From Actinomycetota bacterium (GTDB lineage: Bacteria > Actinomycetota > Thermoleophilia > Gaiellales > Gaiellaceae), in NCBI GenBank assembly GCA_005888315.1, contig VAWH01000018.1:62001-126000 (forward strand): DNA of 64,000 bases, given 5' to 3'. The translations under genes were made by a program, and so were the position numbers. Position 1 is the stretch's first letter. Every line of letters begins with the position of its first letter. The notes under the pieces are model-generated. The model made no database searches and had not been told where the DNA came from. It saw only the letters and a program-made list of their open reading frames with translations. Below, piece by piece: positions 16,936 to 24,851 of this stretch.

Positions 16936-17991
16936 ATGCAGACGCTCCTGCGCACGCCTCTCTTCGACCGGCACGTTGCCCTGGGCGCCCGCATGGTTCC
17001 GTTCGCCGGCTGGGAGATGCCCGTGCAGTACGAGGGAGTCATCCCGGAACACAAGGCTGTGCGCACCGACTGCGGCGTCTTCGACGTCTCGCACATGGGC
17101 GAGCTCGAGGTCGAAGGCCCGCGCGCCCAGGGCCTCCTGCAGTCGCTGCTTTCGAACGACCTCGAGCGGCTCGAGGACGGCCAGGCGCAGTACACGCTCC
17201 TGACCAATGACTCGGGGGGGATCGTCGACGACCTGATCGTCTACCGGCTCAGTCCGTTTCGCTTTCTGTTGATCGTGAACGCGGCCAACCGGGAGGGCGA
17301 TTTCGAGTGGATGCGGGAGCGCGAGATCCCGGGCTCGGATGTCCGCGACGTCTCGGACGAATATGGGTTGCTGGCCGTCCAGGGCCCCCGGGCGCTCGAG
17401 CGCCTCGGGCTGCCCGAGGCACCGGCGTTTTCCTTCGCGGAGGGCGAGCTCGACGGAATCGCCTGCATGATCAACCGCACCGGGTACACGGGCGAGCAGG
17501 GCGTCGAGCTGATGGTGCCGGTGGAGGACGCTGGGGATCTCTGGGATCGCGTGGTCGCGCGCGGCGCCAAGCCGGCGGGCCTCGGCGCGCGCGACACGCT
17601 CCGACTGGAGGTCTGCTACCCGTTGCATGGCAACGACATCGGCCCCGAAACCGACGCGATTTCGGCGGGCCTCGGCTGGGTCTGCGCCCTCGACAAGGAC
17701 TTCACGGGTGCCGACGAGCTGCGGAAGATCAAGGCGGAGGGGCCGCGCCGGCGCCTCGTCGCGTTCGTCATGCAGGAGCGCGCGATCCCCCGCGAGGGGA
17801 TGGGGATCGACGGCGGCGGCGAGGTCACCTCCGGAACGCACTCGCCGATGCTCGACCGCGGCATCGGCCTGGGCTACGTGCCGGACGACAACGCCGCGCC
17901 CGGAACGGAGCTGACGATCGACGTGCGCGGCAGGCCCCGCCGCGCCCGCGTCGTCAAGAAGCCGATCTACAAGCCCGAGGAAGGGCCGTAG
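16936..17991 (+). CDS. gcvT: Glycine cleavage system T protein (aminomethyltransferase)
   Basis: A 351-residue T protein. It transfers the methylene carbon from the aminomethyl-lipoyl H protein to tetrahydrofolate and releases ammonia. Family marks are FAGWEMPVQY near 20, VFDVSHMGE (~50), the YTLL.ND.GGI.DD block (~80-100) and the LGARDTLRLEV motif (~215). The LDRGIGLGYV motif falls near 310. It begins a gcvT-gcvH-gcvPA-gcvPB operon; its stop shares one base with gcvH (TAGTG). TAGCAT upstream fits a short-leader mRNA. Confidence 0.97.
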   Translation: MQTLLRTPLFDRHVALGARMVPFAGWEMPVQYEGVIPEHKAVRTDCGVFDVSHMGELEVEGPRAQGLLQSLLSNDLERLEDGQAQYTLLTNDSGGIVDDLIVYRLSPFRFLLIVNAANREGDFEWMREREIPGSDVRDVSDEYGLLAVQGPRALERLGLPEAPAFSFAEGELDGIACMINRTGYTGEQGVELMVPVEDAGDLWDRVVARGAKPAGLGARDTLRLEVCYPLHGNDIGPETDAISAGLGWVCALDKDFTGADELRKIKAEGPRRRLVAFVMQERAIPREGMGIDGGGEVTSGTHSPMLDRGIGLGYVPDDNAAPGTELTIDVRGRPRRARVVKKPIYKPEEGP

Positions 17992-18383
17992 TGGCGACCG
18001 AGACCTATCCCGACGAGCTCAGATACCACTCCGAGCACGACTGGGCCCGGATCGAGGGCGACGAAGCACTGCTCGGGATCACGTGGTTCGCGCAGGACTC
18101 GCTGGGCGAGCTCGTGCACTTCGAGCCGCCCGCCGAGGGGGCGACAATCACGAAGGACGCGTCGTACGGCGAAGTGGAGTCGGTCAAGGCAGTGTCGGAG
18201 CTGATCTCGCCGCTCTCCGGGGAGGTGATCGCCGTCAACCAGAAAGTTGTCGAGGCTCCCGAGACCGTCAATGAGGATCCGTATGGCGACGGCTGGCTGG
18301 TCCGGATTCGCCTATCGGAGCCCGGTGAAGCCGACTCGCTCCTCGACGCCGCCGCCTACAAGCAGCTCCTCGACGAGCAGTAG
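17991..18383 (+). CDS. gcvH: Glycine cleavage system H protein
   Basis: A 130-residue lipoyl carrier that shuttles the aminomethyl group between P, T and L proteins. YHSEHDWARIEGDEALLGIT opens the lipoyl domain, and ASYGEVESVKAVSE carries the lipoylated lysine, Lys66. NEDPYGDGWLVRI follows, as in canonical GcvH. GTG start overlaps the gcvT stop by one base. No lipoyl synthase or ligase gene is in the window. Confidence 0.97.
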   Translation: MATETYPDELRYHSEHDWARIEGDEALLGITWFAQDSLGELVHFEPPAEGATITKDASYGEVESVKAVSELISPLSGEVIAVNQKVVEAPETVNEDPYGDGWLVRIRLSEPGEADSLLDAAAYKQLLDEQ

Positions 18384-18400
18384 GGCCGAGCAGAGCCCCG

Positions 18401-19732
18401 ATGAGCTTCCTGTCCCTGACCGAGCAGGATCGCGAGCAGATGCTCGAGACGATCGGGATCGACTCGGTCGACGAGCTCTTCGCGCAGATCCCGCCGGCCG
18501 TCCGCCTCGGCCGTACGCTCGACCTCGAGCCCGCGCTCTCAGAGCCTGAGCTCGTTGCGCACCTGGGCGAGCTTGCCTCGCGCAACACCGATACCGGGCG
18601 CGAAGTCTCCTTCCTCGGCGCCGGCATCTACGACCACTACGTCCCGGCGGTCGTCGACGCGATCCTCGCCCGCGGCGAGCTCCTGACCGCGTACACGCCG
18701 TACCAGCCTGAGATGAGTCAGGGCCTGCTGCAGGCGATCTTCGAGTACCAGACCGCGATCTGCGAGCTCACCGGGATGGACGTCTCGAACGCCTCCGGCT
18801 ACGACGGGACAACCGTCGCCGCGGACGCCTGCTACGTCGCGAAGCATGCGACCGGTCGCTCGAAGGTCGTCCTCGCCGAGACGTTGAACCCTCAGGTGCG
18901 CCAGGTCGTCAAGACCTACGCGCCCGGGTTTCGGCTCGACGTCGTCGAGGTTCCGCACCGCGACGGGACGATCGACCCCGACGAGCTGCAGGCGGCGGCC
19001 GGCGATGCGGCCTGCGTGATCTTCCAGCAGCCGAACTTCTTCGGCTGCCTGGAGCCCGCGGCCGATCTCGCCGCTGCCGCGAGCGGCGCCGGAGCCCTGG
19101 CCGTCGCCCACGTCGACCCGGTTTCGCTCGGCGTGCTCGAGGCTCCGGGCGCCTACGGCTGCGCGCTCGCGATCGGCGAAGGTCAGTCGGCGGGGAACTA
19201 CCAGTCGTACGGCGGCCCTCACTATGGGTTTTTTGCGGCACGGTCCGAGTTCATCCGACGCATGCCCGGCCGGATCTCGGGTGAGACCGTCGACACCGAT
19301 GGCGAACGCGGCTTCGTCCTGACGCTGCAGACGCGGGAACAGCACATCCGCCGCGAGAAGGCGACTTCCAACATCACCACGAACCAGACGCTGCTCGCGC
19401 TGGCCGGGCTCATCCACCTTTCGTGGCTTGGACCGCAAGGGCTGCGCGAGCTGGGGGAGATCTGCCTCGCGCTCTCGCACTATGCGAAGGAGCGCCTGGG
19501 CGAGGCAGGGTTGGAGCTGGTGTTTCCAGAAAAGACAACATTCAAGGAGTTTGCCGTCCACGTCGGACGACCCGCGAAAGACGCAATCCGCGCAGCCCGC
19601 AGCGCCGGTGTGCACCCGGGCTATGCGCTCGGCCGAGACTACTCCGGCCTGGACGACGCACTGCTCGTCGCAGTGACCGAGAGGCGGACGCCCGAGGAGA
19701 TCGACCGGCTCGTGGAGGCCTTGGCGGCGTGA
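18401..19732 (+). CDS. gcvPA: Glycine dehydrogenase (decarboxylating) subunit 1
   Basis: A 443-residue N-terminal-half subunit of the P protein, the PLP enzyme that decarboxylates glycine and loads the H protein. Blocks include FLGAGIYDHYVPAVV, AYTPYQPEMSQG, NASGYDGTT and QNYQSYGGPHYGF-like sequence (AGNYQSYGGPHYGFFA). The lysine that binds PLP is in subunit 2, as expected for the split A/B form common in Gram-positives and thermophiles. It overlaps gcvPB by GTGA. Confidence 0.97.
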   Translation: MSFLSLTEQDREQMLETIGIDSVDELFAQIPPAVRLGRTLDLEPALSEPELVAHLGELASRNTDTGREVSFLGAGIYDHYVPAVVDAILARGELLTAYTPYQPEMSQGLLQAIFEYQTAICELTGMDVSNASGYDGTTVAADACYVAKHATGRSKVVLAETLNPQVRQVVKTYAPGFRLDVVEVPHRDGTIDPDELQAAAGDAACVIFQQPNFFGCLEPAADLAAAASGAGALAVAHVDPVSLGVLEAPGAYGCALAIGEGQSAGNYQSYGGPHYGFFAARSEFIRRMPGRISGETVDTDGERGFVLTLQTREQHIRREKATSNITTNQTLLALAGLIHLSWLGPQGLRELGEICLALSHYAKERLGEAGLELVFPEKTTFKEFAVHVGRPAKDAIRAARSAGVHPGYALGRDYSGLDDALLVAVTERRTPEEIDRLVEALAA

Positions 19733-21225
19733 AGCTCGTGTACGAGAAATCGGAGTCCGGCCGCCGGGCCTCGTCCCTGCCGCAGCCTGGCCTGCCGCTG
19801 CCGGAAATCCCGGAAGAACTTCGCCGCTCGAGGCCGCCCCGCCTGCCCGAGATCTCCGAGCCGGAGCTCGTCCGGCATTTCACGGCGCTCGCCGATCGCA
19901 CGTTCGGCGTCGACACCGGCTTCTATCCGCTCGGGTCGTGCACGATGAAGCACAACCCGCGGGTGAACGAGCGCGTCGTCAACCTGCCGGGGTTCCGGGA
20001 CGTGCATCCGCTTCAGGAGGAGGACGCCTCCCAGGGAGCGCTCGAGCTGATGTGGCGCTTGCAGGAGATCCTCGCCGAGATCGTCGGCCTGGCGGCGGTG
20101 TCGCTCCAGCCGGCCGCGGGCTCTCAGGGCGAGCTCACGGGCCTGCTGCTGATGCGCGCCTATTTCGCCGACCGGGGCGAGAACGAGCGACGCCGTGAGA
20201 TCGTGATCCCCGACACGGCGCACGGCACGAATCCGGCCAGCGTGACGATGGCGGGGTACGAGGTGGTCGGCGTCCGCACCGACCCGCGCGGGAACGTCGA
20301 CCTCGAGGAGCTGCGCGGCAAGGTCGGGCCGCAAACAGCGGGTCTGATGCTGACCAACCCGTCCACCCTCGGTCTCTTCGACGAGGGAATCGAGGAGATC
20401 ACGCGGATCTTTCACGAGGCCGGCGCGCTGATGTACTACGACGGCGCGAACCTGAACGCGATCTGCGGCATCTCCCGGCCCGGCGACTTCGGCTTCGACA
20501 TCGTGCACTTCAACCTGCACAAGACGTTCTCGCAGCCGCACGGCGGTGGGGGCCCGGGTGGCGGGCCGATCGCTGTCCGCGAGCGCCTCGAGCCGTTCCT
20601 GCCGGTGCCGGCCGTCGTGCGCGACGGCGATGTCTTCCGGCTCGACTACGAACGGCCGAGGTCGATCGGCAAGGTGCGCGGGTTCTGCGGGCCGTTCGGC
20701 GTCTTCGTCCGCTCGTACGCGTACATCCGCTCGTTCGGCCCGGCGCTCAAGGAGATGTCCGAGGTGGCCGTCCTCAACGCCAACTACCTGCTCGCGCGGC
20801 TCAAGGACGCCTACGAGCTTCCGTTCGACCGGTTCTGCATGCACGAGTTCGTGCTCTCGGGCCGGCGCCTGAAGCGCGAGCACGGGGTCACGACGCTCGA
20901 CGTGGCCAAGCGGCTGATGGACTACGGGTTCCATCCACCGACCATCTACTTCCCGCTGATCGTCCCCGAGGCGCTGATGGTCGAACCGACGGAGACGGAG
21001 GCCAAGGAAACGCTCGACGCCTTCGCCGATGCGATGCTCGCGATCGCGCGTGAGGCGGCGGAACAGCCCGAGGTCCTCAAGAAGGCGCCGCACGCGCGGC
21101 CGGTGAAGCGCCTCGACGAGGTACGTGCCGCGAAAAGGCCGATCGTTCGCTATCGCTTCGAAGAGCACGAAGAGCCGTACGGTGCCGGCGAGCCTCGCCA
21201 GCTCGAGGCGCAGAAGGGAGCTTGA
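19729..21225 (+). CDS. gcvPB: Glycine dehydrogenase (decarboxylating) subunit 2
   Basis: A 498-residue PLP-bearing P-protein subunit. The cofactor lysine is Lys265 in NLHKTFSQPHGGGGPG. Other marks are FYPLGSCTMKHNPRVNE near 65, QPAAGSQGELTGLL, IPDTAHGTNPAS and MYYDGANLNAI. The C-terminus has FHPPTIYFPLIVPEALMVEPTE. GTG start overlaps the gcvPA stop. The stop overlaps a small membrane-protein gene (TTGA), which may be co-translated. Confidence 0.97.
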   Translation: MKLVYEKSESGRRASSLPQPGLPLPEIPEELRRSRPPRLPEISEPELVRHFTALADRTFGVDTGFYPLGSCTMKHNPRVNERVVNLPGFRDVHPLQEEDASQGALELMWRLQEILAEIVGLAAVSLQPAAGSQGELTGLLLMRAYFADRGENERRREIVIPDTAHGTNPASVTMAGYEVVGVRTDPRGNVDLEELRGKVGPQTAGLMLTNPSTLGLFDEGIEEITRIFHEAGALMYYDGANLNAICGISRPGDFGFDIVHFNLHKTFSQPHGGGGPGGGPIAVRERLEPFLPVPAVVRDGDVFRLDYERPRSIGKVRGFCGPFGVFVRSYAYIRSFGPALKEMSEVAVLNANYLLARLKDAYELPFDRFCMHEFVLSGRRLKREHGVTTLDVAKRLMDYGFHPPTIYFPLIVPEALMVEPTETEAKETLDAFADAMLAIAREAAEQPEVLKKAPHARPVKRLDEVRAAKRPIVRYRFEEHEEPYGAGEPRQLEAQKGA

Positions 21226-21527
21226 TCGGCGGCGACTCGCGGCTGGAGCAGCGGCTCGATGCGCTGCTCTCGCAGCATGGCACTCCGCGTTCGCGGCGCG
21301 CGTGGCTGTCCATTTGGGGTCTCCTCGTCCTTCTGGGATTCCGCTATCGCCTGGCAGTCGCGACTCGCGTGCTCTTAGCACTTGCGGCCGCCGTCGCGTT
21401 CGCGCGTGGCCAGCCGATCGGCGGCGGCATCGTCGTCGTTCTCTTTCTGACCTACCTGTTCCAGATCCCTCTCATCGTGGGGATCCTTCTCGCGGAGCGA
21501 GACTCCCGTCGAACTCGGCGTGATTAG
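21222..21527 (+). CDS. Small membrane protein of unknown function
   Basis: A 101-residue protein with a charged N-terminus, then two hydrophobic stretches (about 27-56 and 67-92) and an RRTRRD tail. The TTG start forms a TTGA overlap with gcvPB, which supports real translation in the gcv operon. It overlaps the convergent rlmN by 4 bp. The family is not recognised, and no role in glycine metabolism can be inferred from sequence. Confidence 0.6.
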   Translation: MIGGDSRLEQRLDALLSQHGTPRSRRAWLSIWGLLVLLGFRYRLAVATRVLLALAAAVAFARGQPIGGGIVVVLFLTYLFQIPLIVGILLAERDSRRTRRD

Positions 21528-22498
21528 GACGCTGCCGCCAGCTGCCCGCAGGCCGCGGCGATGTCTCGGCCGCGCGTCAGGCGCACCGTCGTCGGCAGCC
21601 CGCGCCGCCGCAGCTCGGCCTCGAAGGCCGCGATTGCCTTCGGCGACGAGCCCGTAAACGCGCCCGTCGGGTTGTAGGGGATCAGGTTCACCTTGAAGAC
21701 CTGCGGGTCGAGCAGCTCCGCCAGCGACCTGGCCTGCTCGACGCGGTCGTTCACACCGGCGAGCATCACGTACTCGACGAAGACCTTGCGACGGCGAAGC
21801 TCGAAGTAGCGGCGGCACTCGGCCACGACGTCCGGCAACGGGTAGCGGTCGTTGACCGGCATCAGCTCCGAGCGCAGCGCCGGCTCGGCAGCATGCAGCG
21901 AAAGCGCCAGGCGCACAGGCTCCTCGACCTCGTCGACGAACCTCCGCAGGCCCGGGAGCCAGCCGACGGTCGACACGGTCGTCCGCCGGTGCGTGACGCC
22001 GAGGTCCGGCAGGCGGCGCGCCGCTGCGATCACCTCGTCGATGTTCAGCATCGGCTCGCCCATCCCCATGAAGACGCAGTGGTCGATCGGCTCGACGCGG
22101 CGGAAATGCAGTGCCTGGTCGAGGATCTCGGACGCGGTCAGGTTGCGGCGAAACCGCATCTGCCCCGTCGCGCAGAAGGTGCACGTCAGCGGGCAGCCAC
22201 TCTGGGAGGAGACGCAGACCGACCGGCGGCCGTCACGGAACCGCATCAGCACGGCCTCGACCGGGTGCTCGTCGGCGGTCCGAAACAGCACCTTGACCGT
22301 CCCGTCGCTCGATCGCGCCTCGTCTTCGACCGTGAGTGTCGAGAACGGAACCCGTTCTGCGAGTGCCGCGCGGAGGGGCGACGGCAGATCGGTCATCTCG
22401 TCGTAGCCGGAAGCGCCGCGCGCTGCCCAGGCCCAGACCTGCCGGGCCCGGTAGGGCGGCTCGTCGGCCAGCTCCGCTGCGAGCAGCTCGAGGTTCAC
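21524..22498 (-). CDS. rlmN: Dual-specificity 23S rRNA A2503 / tRNA A37 C2-methyltransferase
   Basis: A ~324-residue radical-SAM enzyme. The cluster motif CPLTCTFC supplies cysteines at about 102, 106 and 109. PYRARQVWAW near the N-terminus, FMGMGEPMLN, STVGWLPG, LSLHAA and the C-terminal RGRDIAAACGQL (second catalytic Cys) are typical. The GTG at 22498 is chosen because it overlaps the upstream VOC stop as GTGA, the prevailing arrangement here. A GTG at 22519 would add seven residues. It is likely the last gene of the SRPBCC-ArsR-VOC operon. Confidence 0.94.
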   Translation of the reverse strand: MNLELLAAELADEPPYRARQVWAWAARGASGYDEMTDLPSPLRAALAERVPFSTLTVEDEARSSDGTVKVLFRTADEHPVEAVLMRFRDGRRSVCVSSQSGCPLTCTFCATGQMRFRRNLTASEILDQALHFRRVEPIDHCVFMGMGEPMLNIDEVIAAARRLPDLGVTHRRTTVSTVGWLPGLRRFVDEVEEPVRLALSLHAAEPALRSELMPVNDRYPLPDVVAECRRYFELRRRKVFVEYVMLAGVNDRVEQARSLAELLDPQVFKVNLIPYNPTGAFTGSSPKAIAAFEAELRRRGLPTTVRLTRGRDIAAACGQLAAAS

Positions 22499-22914
22499 CC
22501 AGTCACGGTAGCGCCCCACTCCTCCGGCTCGGTGTCGTGAATCGGCTGAGCGAAGAACCAGTGATGTCCTTCCGGGTCGGTCGCCGTGTAGCGGCGGTCG
22601 CCGTACTCCTGGTCCTCGGGCTCGGCCAGGATCTCGGCGCCGGCGGCCCGCGCCTGTTCGTAGTGTCGGTCCACGTCGTCGACGAGGACGTAGATCCCGA
22701 CGGTCTCCTGGCCGAGCCGTTTCGGGTTCTTGTAGTGGTCGCCTGGGTCGCCGAGGTAGATCGCGGCGTCACCGAGCCGGGCTTCGGCATGGTTGACGTA
22801 GCCCTCCGGGCCGGTGAAGCGCAGGTGCTCCTGGAAGCCGAACGCCCGCTCGAGGAACTCAAGTGCTGCGTCGACATCCTCGTAGAGCAAGTACGGCGTG
22901 ATCGTCTGGGTCAT
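22495..22914 (-). CDS. VOC (glyoxalase/PhnB-like) family protein
   Basis: A 139-residue single-chain vicinal-oxygen-chelate protein. It opens TPYLLYEDVDAALEFLERAFGF and contains YLGDPG and VDDVDRHYEQARAAGA, with TDPEGHHWFF near the C-terminus, as in PhnB-like members. Substrate unknown. An excellent Shine-Dalgarno, AAGGAGG, precedes tandem ATG codons at 22917 and 22914; the second has the better spacing. It overlaps the arsR-like stop. The SRPBCC-ArsR-VOC arrangement is common in actinobacteria, where the effector is usually unknown. Confidence 0.88.
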   Translation of the reverse strand: MTQTITPYLLYEDVDAALEFLERAFGFQEHLRFTGPEGYVNHAEARLGDAAIYLGDPGDHYKNPKRLGQETVGIYVLVDDVDRHYEQARAAGAEILAEPEDQEYGDRRYTATDPEGHHWFFAQPIHDTEPEEWGATVTG

Positions 22915-23222
22915 CATCTCCTCCTTCGTCGCTTGATCTCGGTCTCGATGGCGTCGAGCCGGTTCGTCCAGAAGCCGCGATAGCGGGCGAGCCACTCGTC
23001 CAGCTCGGCGAAAGGCGCCGGCTCGAGGGAGTACAGGCGGCGCCTGCCGTCGCTGCGCGCCTGCACGAGGCCCTGCTCGCGCAGGACCCGCAGGTGCCGG
23101 GAGACCCCGGGCCGGCTCGTGCGAAACTCGGCCGCGAGCTCGCCGGCCGAGCGTTCGCCGTCGGCCAGCAGCTCGACGATCCGCTGCCGGGTCGGGTCGG
23201 CGAGAGCCGCCAGCGCGTTCAA
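22914..23222 (-). CDS. ArsR-family winged-helix repressor
   Basis: A 102-residue regulator opening LNALAALADPTRQRIVELLA, the classic ArsR start. The HTH is ERSAGELAAEFRTSRPGVSRHLRVLREQGLV and the wing is SDGRRRLYSL. No metal-binding CxC motif is present, so it belongs with the SRPBCC-associated ArsR proteins rather than metal sensors. The TTG start overlaps the upstream SRPBCC stop (TTGA) and has AAGGA at a good spacing. Its probable operator is the inverted repeat at 23593-23612. Confidence 0.9.
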   Translation of the reverse strand: MNALAALADPTRQRIVELLADGERSAGELAAEFRTSRPGVSRHLRVLREQGLVQARSDGRRRLYSLEPAPFAELDEWLARYRGFWTNRLDAIETEIKRRRRR

Positions 23223-23569
23223 CGCCGTCCTTCCCGGAGCTCCGCGCCGAAGCGGTCGAGCCGCGGAGTCCAGAAGCCGAAGTACCCCATGCACACGCGG
23301 GCTTCGAGCCGGCTGTGGTCGAGCACGAGGACCGTGCCCGCGCCGTCGGGCGCCAGTTCGAGACGGACGAGCGAGCCACCCTCGCCTCGACGTGTCCAGT
23401 CCAGCTCGAGCACCCGCCCCGGCTCGACCGTGCGCATCCGTGCGTCCACGTCGGCGGGAGGGCCGAGCCAGCGCGAGATCGAGGCCGGGTCAGTCAAGAC
23501 CTGCCAGACCTCCTCGAGCGAGGCTCCGTAGCGGCGTGTGAAGCGAAGCGCGGCGAGATTCTCAGCCAC
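23219..23569 (-). CDS. SRPBCC / AHSA1-like ligand-binding protein
   Basis: A 116-residue START-like fold protein (FTRRYGASLEEVWQVLTDPASISRWLGPP near the N-terminus). It is followed by VLELDWTRRGEG-type strands and a C-terminal helix FWTPRLDRFGAELR. Members bind small hydrophobic ligands; the ligand is unknown. It is first in an operon with ArsR and VOC genes. Promoter TTGACA (23605-23600) and TAGATC (23581-23576) lies upstream, with 6 nt from the -10 to the GTG start, so a leaderless mRNA is likely. Confidence 0.85.
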   Translation of the reverse strand: MAENLAALRFTRRYGASLEEVWQVLTDPASISRWLGPPADVDARMRTVEPGRVLELDWTRRGEGGSLVRLELAPDGAGTVLVLDHSRLEARVCMGYFGFWTPRLDRFGAELREGRR

Positions 23570-23575
23570 CGGGCG

Positions 23576-23612
23576 GATCTAAGCGGCAATTCATGTAACT
23601 GTCAAGTTACAT
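23576..23612 (-). promoter_or_regulatory. Promoter and ArsR-type operator of the SRPBCC-arsR-VOC operon
   Basis: An inverted repeat with 8-bp arms, ATGTAACT (23593-23600) and AGTTACAT (23605-23612), surrounds a GTCA centre. The minus-strand -35 TTGACA (23605-23600) lies within it, and the -10 TAGATC sits 18 nt downstream. A repressor bound here would block its own promoter. The site also overlaps the expected -35 region of the divergent aldolase gene, whose -10 is TAAAGT (23625-23630). Confidence 0.75.
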
Positions 23613-23636
23613 ATCTACCGACGCTAAAGTCGAAGC

Positions 23637-24680
23637 GTGATCGACCTTCGCTCCGACACCAAGACGCAGCCGAGCCCCGGCATGCGCGAGGCGATCGCGA
23701 ACGCGCTCGTCGGAGACGAGCAGCGGCGCGAGGACCCGACCGTCAACGAGCTCGAGCGCCGGGTGGCCGATTTGCTCGGCCAGGAGGAGTCGGTCTTCGT
23801 CCCGACCGCGACGATGGCGAACGAGATCGCCCTCCGGACTCTTTCCGAACCGGGTGACGAGCTGATCGCGGAAGAGAATGCGCACATCCTGCTCTCCGAG
23901 CTCGGCGGGCCGGCGGTCCATGCGGGTGTGATGACGCGACCGATTCGCGGCCGGGCGGGCCGCTTCGGGCCGGATGAGGTGCAGCGCATGGTGCGCCGCA
24001 CCGACGCCACTCACGTGCCGCCGACGCGCGTGGTCGCGATCGAGAACACCCACAACGCATCGGGCGGACGGGTCTGGCCGCTCGAGGAGATCCGGGCGCT
24101 CGTCGGGGCGTCCCGCGAGCTCGAGCTCTCCGTCCATCTCGACGGCGCTCGGGTGCTCAACGCCGCTGTCGCGAGCGGCGTTCCGGCGGCCGAGATCGCA
24201 GGACAGTTCGACACGGTCACGTTGTGTCTCTCGAAGGGCCTCGGCTGCCCGCTCGGCGCGCTCGTGGCCGGCTCCGGTGAGCTGATGCGCAAGGCCCGTC
24301 GCCTCAAGCACCAGTTTGGAGGCGCGATGCGCCAGGCCGGAATCGTTGCCGCGGCCGGAATCTACGCCCTTGACCACAACCTCGAGCGGCTCGCCGACGA
24401 CCACGCCCGGGCCCGGCGCCTGGCCGAGGGCCTGCACGCCGCGGGCGTGCCGGTCGACCTCGAGCAGGTCGAGACGAACTTCGTCCAGGTCGACGTGGGC
24501 GCGCTCGGCCTCGACGGCGCGGATGCTCTCGCCCGGCTTGCAGAAGAAGGCATCGGGCTCTCCGGGACGGCGCACCCAGGCCTGCTGCGGGCGGTTACCC
24601 ATCTCGACATCGGTGACGAAGACATCGACCGTGCGCTCGAGCTGATTCCGAAGGCGCTCGGCGTGCTCGCCCGCGCCTGA
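23637..24680 (+). CDS. ltaE: Low-specificity L-threonine aldolase
   Basis: A 347-residue fold-type I PLP enzyme that splits L-threonine or L-allo-threonine to glycine and acetaldehyde. It opens with IDLRSDTKTQPSPGMREA, and has ENTHNASGGRVWP, the HLDGARVLNAAVA aspartate block, and SKGLGCPLG with the PLP lysine, Lys200. GTG start; TAAAGT ends 6 nt upstream, so leaderless. The glycine produced could be used by the gcv system ~4 kb away. The ArsR operator overlaps its promoter region. Confidence 0.92.
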   Translation: MIDLRSDTKTQPSPGMREAIANALVGDEQRREDPTVNELERRVADLLGQEESVFVPTATMANEIALRTLSEPGDELIAEENAHILLSELGGPAVHAGVMTRPIRGRAGRFGPDEVQRMVRRTDATHVPPTRVVAIENTHNASGGRVWPLEEIRALVGASRELELSVHLDGARVLNAAVASGVPAAEIAGQFDTVTLCLSKGLGCPLGALVAGSGELMRKARRLKHQFGGAMRQAGIVAAAGIYALDHNLERLADDHARARRLAEGLHAAGVPVDLEQVETNFVQVDVGALGLDGADALARLAEEGIGLSGTAHPGLLRAVTHLDIGDEDIDRALELIPKALGVLARA

Positions 24681-24715
24681 TCGCCTCCCCGGGACGCTGT
24701 TCTGGCGCCGCGCCC

Positions 24716-24807
24716 TTGTTGAGGCGCACCCGGCCTCCTCCCCGCGGTGAGCGTATCGACGAAGAACGCACAGGTGTGTGTCGCGGGTGCGGCGGAAGTG
24801 TGAATTT
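24716..24807. repeat. Dispersed intergenic repeat, copy B
   Basis: Shares an 18-base identical core (CCCGCGGTGAGCGTATCG, 24741-24758) with 39495-39512 and a TTGTTGA.GCGC block (24716-24727) with 39446-39457. The stretch CGAAGAACGCAC.GGTGT also corresponds to copy C. It also shares 16 identical bases with 5319-5334. It fills most of the ltaE-cax gap (24681-24851), where no gene is seen. Confidence 0.75.
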
Positions 24808-24851
24808 GCGGAGAGCGACCAGGCGGGGGGACGCGTGGCCGCCGAGACGGC

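Noticed and set aside
15826-17841. A 671-codon minus-strand open frame across ftsZ and gcvT
   Set aside because: It lies wholly antisense to two confidently identified genes, has low-complexity Arg/Ser/Pro content, and reflects GC-rich codon use.
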